From Psychrobacillus lasiicapitis (lineage in GTDB: Bacteria > Bacillota > Bacilli > Bacillales_A > Planococcaceae): a stretch of 64,000 bases of DNA. Each line of letters starts with the position of its first letter. Within the stretch, counting starts at the first letter, position 1. Positions 59,883-64,000 of this stretch are shown here, one piece after another. The notes under the pieces were generated by a model that was not told the origin of the DNA, searched no databases, and worked only from the letters and a program-made list of their open reading frames with translations. The DNA lies in NCBI RefSeq assembly GCF_006861795.1, contig NZ_VDGH01000010.1, positions 125,982 through 189,981 of the forward strand, in the 5' to 3' direction. The translations under genes and the position numbers were made by a program.

Positions 59883-62267
59883 GTGACATTTCAAATTAAA
59901 AAAGCAGCAGTTCTTGGCTCGGGGGTAATGGGTTCTGGAATTGCAGCTCACTTAGCGAATATTGGTATTCCAACATTATTATTAGATATCGTGCCAAAAG
60001 AAGTAAGTAAAGAGGAGGAAGCAAAAGGGTTAACTTTAGAGCATCCAGTAGTTCGCAATAAATTTGCCCAAACTGCTTTGCAAAAATTGCTGAAGCAAAA
60101 ACCAGCACCTCTTACTTCTACAAAAAACGTACAACTTATTACTACAGGAAACTTTGAAGATGATCTAGAGAAGTTAAAAGAGGTCGACTGGATTATTGAA
60201 GTAGTTGTGGAAAATTTAGATGTGAAAAAAAGATTGTATGAAAAAATAGACGCAGTACGTAAACCGGGAACAATCATTAGTTCCAATACTTCCGGAATTA
60301 GTATTAATGCAATGGTGGAAGGAAGATCTGAAGATTTTGCTAAACATTTTCTTGGCACACATTTCTTCAATCCACCACGTTATTTAAAGCTGTTAGAAGT
60401 GATACCTGCGAAAACAACCGATATCAAAGTTGTGGAATATATGAAGCAATTTGGAGAAGACGTTTTAGGAAAAGGAGTCGTATTAGCAAAAGATACGCCT
60501 AACTTTATTGCCAATCGAATCGGCACATACGGATTACTTGTGACCCTGCGCGAAATGCAGGCACGCGGATATTCTGTTGGAGAAGTGGATTCGGTTACTG
60601 GACCACTAATCGGACGCCCAAAATCTGCGACGTTCCGTACATTAGACGTTGTCGGGTTAGACACGTTTGCACATGTTGCGAAAAACGTATATGACCAAAC
60701 GACTGGTGAAGAGCAGAAAGTGTTTGAAGTACCGGCATTTATGCATAAAATGCTTGAAAATAAATGGCTTGGTGCCAAAACAGGGCAAGGTTTCTTCTTA
60801 AAAGAAGGAAAAGAAATTAAAGAATTAAATCCGGAAACGCTGGAATACGAACCTGTTAAAAAGCTAAAAACGCCATCGATGGAAATGGCAAAACAGCAAA
60901 AAGGATTAGCGGCTAAAGTGAAAACGTTAACGTATGCAAAAGACCGCACTGGAGAATTACTTTGGAGCATTTTAAGTCCGACACTTGTTTATTCTGCTGA
61001 GTTGCACGGGGAAATTGCAGACGATATCGTATCCATTGATCAGGCGATGAAATGGGGATTCGGCTGGCAGCAAGGGCCGTTTGAAATATGGGATGCAATT
61101 GGTGTAAAAGAGTCGGTTGAAAAGATGAAAGCAGAAGGAAAGGACATTCCTGTATTCGTACAGTCGCTTTTAGATAAAGGGTTCGAATCCTTTTATAAAG
61201 AAGAAAATGGCGATCTTTATTACTTTGATGGAAATGATTACAAAATCGTTTCTTTCAATGAAAAAGTAATTGACCTGAAACGTTATAAGAAAAAACATGG
61301 AGTTATTAAATCCAATTCTGGTGCTAGCTTAATAGATTTAGGTGATGGAATTGCATTACTAGAATTCCATTCTAAATCGAATGCAATTGGACTCGACATC
61401 TTACAAATGATTAACTTTGCGATTGAAGAAGTGGAGAAAAACTTTAAAGGACTTGTCATTGGAAACCAAGGGAAAAACTTCAGTGTTGGAGCAAACCTTG
61501 GCATGATTTTGATGGAAGCCCAAGACGATAATTTATTTGAATTGGATTTTGTTATTCGTAGCTTCCAAAATGCAACGATGAAAATTAAATATTCCTCTAA
61601 ACCTGTAGTAGTTGCACCGTTTGGCATGACTCTTGGAGGGGGTGCTGAAGCTTGTTTACCAGCAGCACATATTCAAGCGACGACTGAAACTTATATGGGG
61701 CTAGTAGAGGCTGGTGTTGGTCTAATACCAGGTGGTGGCGGAAACAAAGAGTTATATATGAAGCATTTAAAAGGACTTCCAAAAGGTGTTCAAGTGGACT
61801 ATCAATACGTTGCCAATAAAGTATTTGAAACAATTGCAATGGCAAAGGTGTCCACATCAGGTGAAGAAGCGCTTGAAAATAACTTCTTAAACTTTGCGGA
61901 TGGTATTAGTGTGAATCCGGACCACCAATTGTATGATGCAAAACAAGCTGCACTTAGTCTTGCAAATGCAGGATATAAAGCTCCGCTACGAGAGAAGGTT
62001 CCTGTAACAGGATCTCCAGGATATGCAACATTACTTTTAGGAGCTGAAGGCATGTTCTTATCCGGCTATATTAGTGAGCATGACTTGAAAATTGCGAAAA
62101 AGCTTGCTTACGTGATTGCTGGAGGCGAAGTTCCATACGGTACTTTAGTGGATGAACAATATTTACTTAACTTGGAACGCGAAGCATTTTTGAGCTTGGT
62201 AGCTGATCCGAAGTCGCAAGCAAGAATGCAACATATGTTAGTGAAAGGTAAGCCATTACGCAACTAA
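59883..62267 (+). CDS. fadN: 3-hydroxyacyl-CoA dehydrogenase/enoyl-CoA hydratase, 794 aa
   Basis: Bifunctional beta-oxidation enzyme like B. subtilis FadN (789 residues). N-terminal NAD domain AAVLGSGVMGSGIAAHLANI, dehydrogenase motif HFFNPPRYLKLLEVI with the catalytic His, then a C-terminal crotonase domain (GNQGKNFSVGANLGMIL, PFGMTLGGGAEACLPA with the oxyanion Gly). It hydrates enoyl-CoA and oxidises 3-hydroxyacyl-CoA. GTG 59883 is preferred, 9 nt after GGGAGG; TTG 59877 is too close. Followed by fadA after 30 bp. FadR box upstream. Confidence 0.93.
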   Translation: MTFQIKKAAVLGSGVMGSGIAAHLANIGIPTLLLDIVPKEVSKEEEAKGLTLEHPVVRNKFAQTALQKLLKQKPAPLTSTKNVQLITTGNFEDDLEKLKEVDWIIEVVVENLDVKKRLYEKIDAVRKPGTIISSNTSGISINAMVEGRSEDFAKHFLGTHFFNPPRYLKLLEVIPAKTTDIKVVEYMKQFGEDVLGKGVVLAKDTPNFIANRIGTYGLLVTLREMQARGYSVGEVDSVTGPLIGRPKSATFRTLDVVGLDTFAHVAKNVYDQTTGEEQKVFEVPAFMHKMLENKWLGAKTGQGFFLKEGKEIKELNPETLEYEPVKKLKTPSMEMAKQQKGLAAKVKTLTYAKDRTGELLWSILSPTLVYSAELHGEIADDIVSIDQAMKWGFGWQQGPFEIWDAIGVKESVEKMKAEGKDIPVFVQSLLDKGFESFYKEENGDLYYFDGNDYKIVSFNEKVIDLKRYKKKHGVIKSNSGASLIDLGDGIALLEFHSKSNAIGLDILQMINFAIEEVEKNFKGLVIGNQGKNFSVGANLGMILMEAQDDNLFELDFVIRSFQNATMKIKYSSKPVVVAPFGMTLGGGAEACLPAAHIQATTETYMGLVEAGVGLIPGGGGNKELYMKHLKGLPKGVQVDYQYVANKVFETIAMAKVSTSGEEALENNFLNFADGISVNPDHQLYDAKQAALSLANAGYKAPLREKVPVTGSPGYATLLLGAEGMFLSGYISEHDLKIAKKLAYVIAGGEVPYGTLVDEQYLLNLEREAFLSLVADPKSQARMQHMLVKGKPLRN

Positions 62268-62297
62268 TTGTGCGTAGGTGATAAAGGAGGAAAACTC

Positions 62298-63473
62298 ATG
62301 CGTGAAGCAGTTATCGTAGCAGGTGCAAGAACACCAGTTGGTAAAGCGAAAAAAGGTTCTCTCGCAACTGTTCGTCCAGATGATTTTGGAGCATTAGTTG
62401 TGAAAGAAACATTAAAAAGAGCGGGAAACTATGATGGACCAATCGATGATTTAATATTAGGCTGTGCGATGCCAGAAGCCGAGCAAGGTATGAACGTTGC
62501 TCGAAATATAGGGGCTTTGGCGGGTCTTCCTGATTCCACACCAGCGATTACAGTGAATCGCTTCTGTTCATCAGGCTTGCAATCGATTGCATATGCAGCG
62601 GAACGAATTATGCTAGGGCATTCGGAAGCAATTATTGCAGGTGGAGTAGAGTCGATGAGTATGGTTCCAATGATGGGAAATACGATTCGACCAAATGCAC
62701 ACTTAGCAGAAACAGCTCCGCAGTACTATATGGGAATGGGTCACACGGCGGAGCAAGTGGCAAATAAGTATGGTGTGAGCAGGCAGGACCAAGATGCCTT
62801 TGCAGTACGTTCACATGAACTAGCTGCAGCTGCCATTGCTGCTGGTAAGTTTAATGATGAAGTTGTTCCAGTAGAAGTAGTGAAGCATTTTGTAGACGAA
62901 AACAATAAAGCGCAGGAGAAGAAGTTTTTATTTGAAATGGATGAAGGAGTTCGGGTTGGAACATCTATCGAAACGCTTTCCAAGTTGCGTCCTGCATTTA
63001 ATGTCCGTGGTTCAGTAACAGCGGGTAACGCTTCACAAACCTCAGACGGTGCAGGGGCAGTTTTAGTGATGGACCGTGAAGTGGCGGAAGCACAAGGATT
63101 AAAACCAATCGCTAAATTCCGTTCGTTTGCAGTAGGGGGAGTTGCACCTGACGTAATGGGAATTGGCCCAATTGTAGCAGTTCCAAAGGCACTAAAACTT
63201 GCAGGTTTGTCTATAGAAGATATCGACGTTTGGGAGATTAATGAAGCGTTCGCTTCTCAATCGATCCAAGTTGTACGTCATTTAGGAATTGATCTAGATA
63301 AAGTAAATGTAAATGGGGGGGCAATTGCCCTTGGTCATCCGCTTGGAGCTACAGGTACTATTCTGACATTAAAAATGATGAGTGAATTAAAACGACAAGG
63401 CAAACAATTCGGTGTTGTAACAATGTGTATCGGTGGGGGAATGGGAGCTGCCGGAGTGTTCGAACTGCTATAA
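62298..63473 (+). CDS. fadA: acetyl-CoA C-acyltransferase (thiolase), 391 aa
   Basis: Degradative thiolase, same length as B. subtilis FadA. Nucleophile Cys in NRFCSSGLQSIAYA (about residue 89), GGVESMSMVP, base His in GGAIALGHPLGATG and second Cys in VTMCIGGGMGAAG. It cleaves 3-ketoacyl-CoA to acetyl-CoA plus a shortened acyl-CoA. The ATG at 62298 follows AAAGGAGG; an earlier in-frame start has no site. Confidence 0.94.
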   Translation: MREAVIVAGARTPVGKAKKGSLATVRPDDFGALVVKETLKRAGNYDGPIDDLILGCAMPEAEQGMNVARNIGALAGLPDSTPAITVNRFCSSGLQSIAYAAERIMLGHSEAIIAGGVESMSMVPMMGNTIRPNAHLAETAPQYYMGMGHTAEQVANKYGVSRQDQDAFAVRSHELAAAAIAAGKFNDEVVPVEVVKHFVDENNKAQEKKFLFEMDEGVRVGTSIETLSKLRPAFNVRGSVTAGNASQTSDGAGAVLVMDREVAEAQGLKPIAKFRSFAVGGVAPDVMGIGPIVAVPKALKLAGLSIEDIDVWEINEAFASQSIQVVRHLGIDLDKVNVNGGAIALGHPLGATGTILTLKMMSELKRQGKQFGVVTMCIGGGMGAAGVFELL

Positions 63474-63499
63474 CCAAACTTTTCAAGGGGGAATTTAAC

Positions 63500-64000
63500 A
63501 TGACGGAAGTAAAACATATGATTAAAGGTGGAAGCTTTTTAGTAGAAGACGTGGATGCAAATCGTATTTTCACACCAGAGGATTTTACAGATGAGCAAAA
63601 AATGATTGCGAAAACAGCGGAAGACTTTGTCACAAATGAAGTATTACCGGTAGTGGAAAAATTGGAAAATCACGAGTTCGAACATTCGGTTCAATTACTT
63701 AAATCTGCTGGTGATCTTGGCTTGCTAGCAGCAGATATTCCAGAAGAGTACGGCGGAATTGCATTAGATAAAATTTCTTCTGCATTAATTGCAGAGAAAT
63801 TATCTGTAGCAGGTGGTTTTTCGATTACACACGGTGCTCATGTAGGAATCGGAACATTACCAATCGTCCTTTTTGGTAATGAAGAGCAAAAACAAAAATA
63901 CTTACCAAACTCCGCTTCTGGAGACAAAATTTCTGCATATGCACTTACAGAGCCAGGTTCAGGTTCTGATGCGTTAGGAGCAAAAACTACTGCAAGGTTA
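63500..64000 (+). CDS. fadE: acyl-CoA dehydrogenase, N-terminal 167 codons (runs off the window)
   Basis: ATG after AAGGGGGA, open to the last base. [20 protein letters not shown] is the acyl-CoA dehydrogenase N-helix; [17 protein letters not shown] and [17 protein letters not shown] (FAD/substrate loop) are family hallmarks. Third gene of fadN-fadA-fadE, as in B. subtilis, where FadE (about 594 residues) makes the first oxidation step with an electron-transfer flavoprotein. The C-terminal part, with the catalytic Glu, lies outside. Confidence 0.92.
   Translation, partial: MTEVKHMIKGGSFLVEDVDANRIFTPEDFTDEQKMIAKTAEDFVTNEVLPVVEKLENHEFEHSVQLLKSAGDLGLLAADIPEEYGGIALDKISSALIAEKLSVAGGFSITHGAHVGIGTLPIVLFGNEEQKQKYLPNSASGDKISAYALTEPGSGSDALGAKTTARL

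Overview
The window reads as chromosomal DNA of a low-GC, endospore-forming Gram-positive bacterium of the Bacillaceae/Planococcaceae type (Psychrobacillus, Lysinibacillus or Sporosarcina-like; inference). The grounds are AT-rich sequence, strong AGGAGG-type ribosome sites, frequent TTG/GTG starts, CotF-like coat genes, and locus structures known from Bacillus subtilis (citST-yflP-citM, lytST, Zur-controlled cysteine-poor L33/S14, FadR-controlled fadNAE, swrC, yhgE, ypcP-like exonuclease). No rRNA, tRNA, prophage, intact insertion sequence or CRISPR array was seen.

Layout. 1-4.8 kb: small hypothetical genes, a GNAT acetyltransferase, a decayed polymorphic-toxin/immunity remnant and a YhgE/Pip membrane protein. 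4.8-10.1 kb: nucleoside hydrolase, YfcC-type carboxylate carrier and a convergent LytST two-component system, with a possible LytTR operator in front of the carrier. 10.3-16.4 kb: accessory genes, including a prolyl-hydroxylase-like dioxygenase, a DUF6985-like/endonuclease V operon, a scrambled membrane pseudogene, two related secreted SH3-like proteins and a MerR/SRPBCC pair. 16.5-23.4 kb: MocR regulator, aminotransferase, an ArsR-rhodanese/MFS pair followed by glutaredoxin, and an amine oxidase. 23.7-28.6 kb: a YibE/F pair, SstT and a CNT nucleoside transporter. 28.7-35.3 kb: an extended citrate locus (sensor, regulator, TctC-like lipoprotein, small ORF, AbrB-type membrane protein, CitM behind a perfect cre box). 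35.5-39.6 kb: a solitary zinc ribbon, repeats, Hsp20, a Zur-type operon and coat proteins. 39.7-44.6 kb: RND exporter, MgtC-like protein and glutaminase. 44.9-49.9 kb: a five-gene nickel/peptide-type ABC importer. 50.4-59.6 kb: an epimerase lacking its catalytic tyrosine, a truncated acetyltransferase-like gene, oxidoreductase, exonuclease, Eis and GNAT acetyltransferases, C39-like peptidase, 2-hydroxyacid dehydrogenase and thioredoxin. 59.8-64 kb: the fatty-acid oxidation operon fadN-fadA-fadE (fadE runs off the end) behind a FadR palindrome.

The least explained material is non-coding. There are two dispersed repeat families with three copies each: A near 35.8, 54.3 and 54.8 kb, and B near 37.0, 38.9 and 49.9 kb. 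Copies of A carry arrays of 21-bp-period units. Several copies are decorated with tiny hairpins that share the core ACATCGTGT but have different, self-complementary arms. Copy B3 differs from B2 by a clean 21-bp insertion of one such hairpin, which suggests a mobile mini-palindrome. This is the best candidate here for something undescribed.
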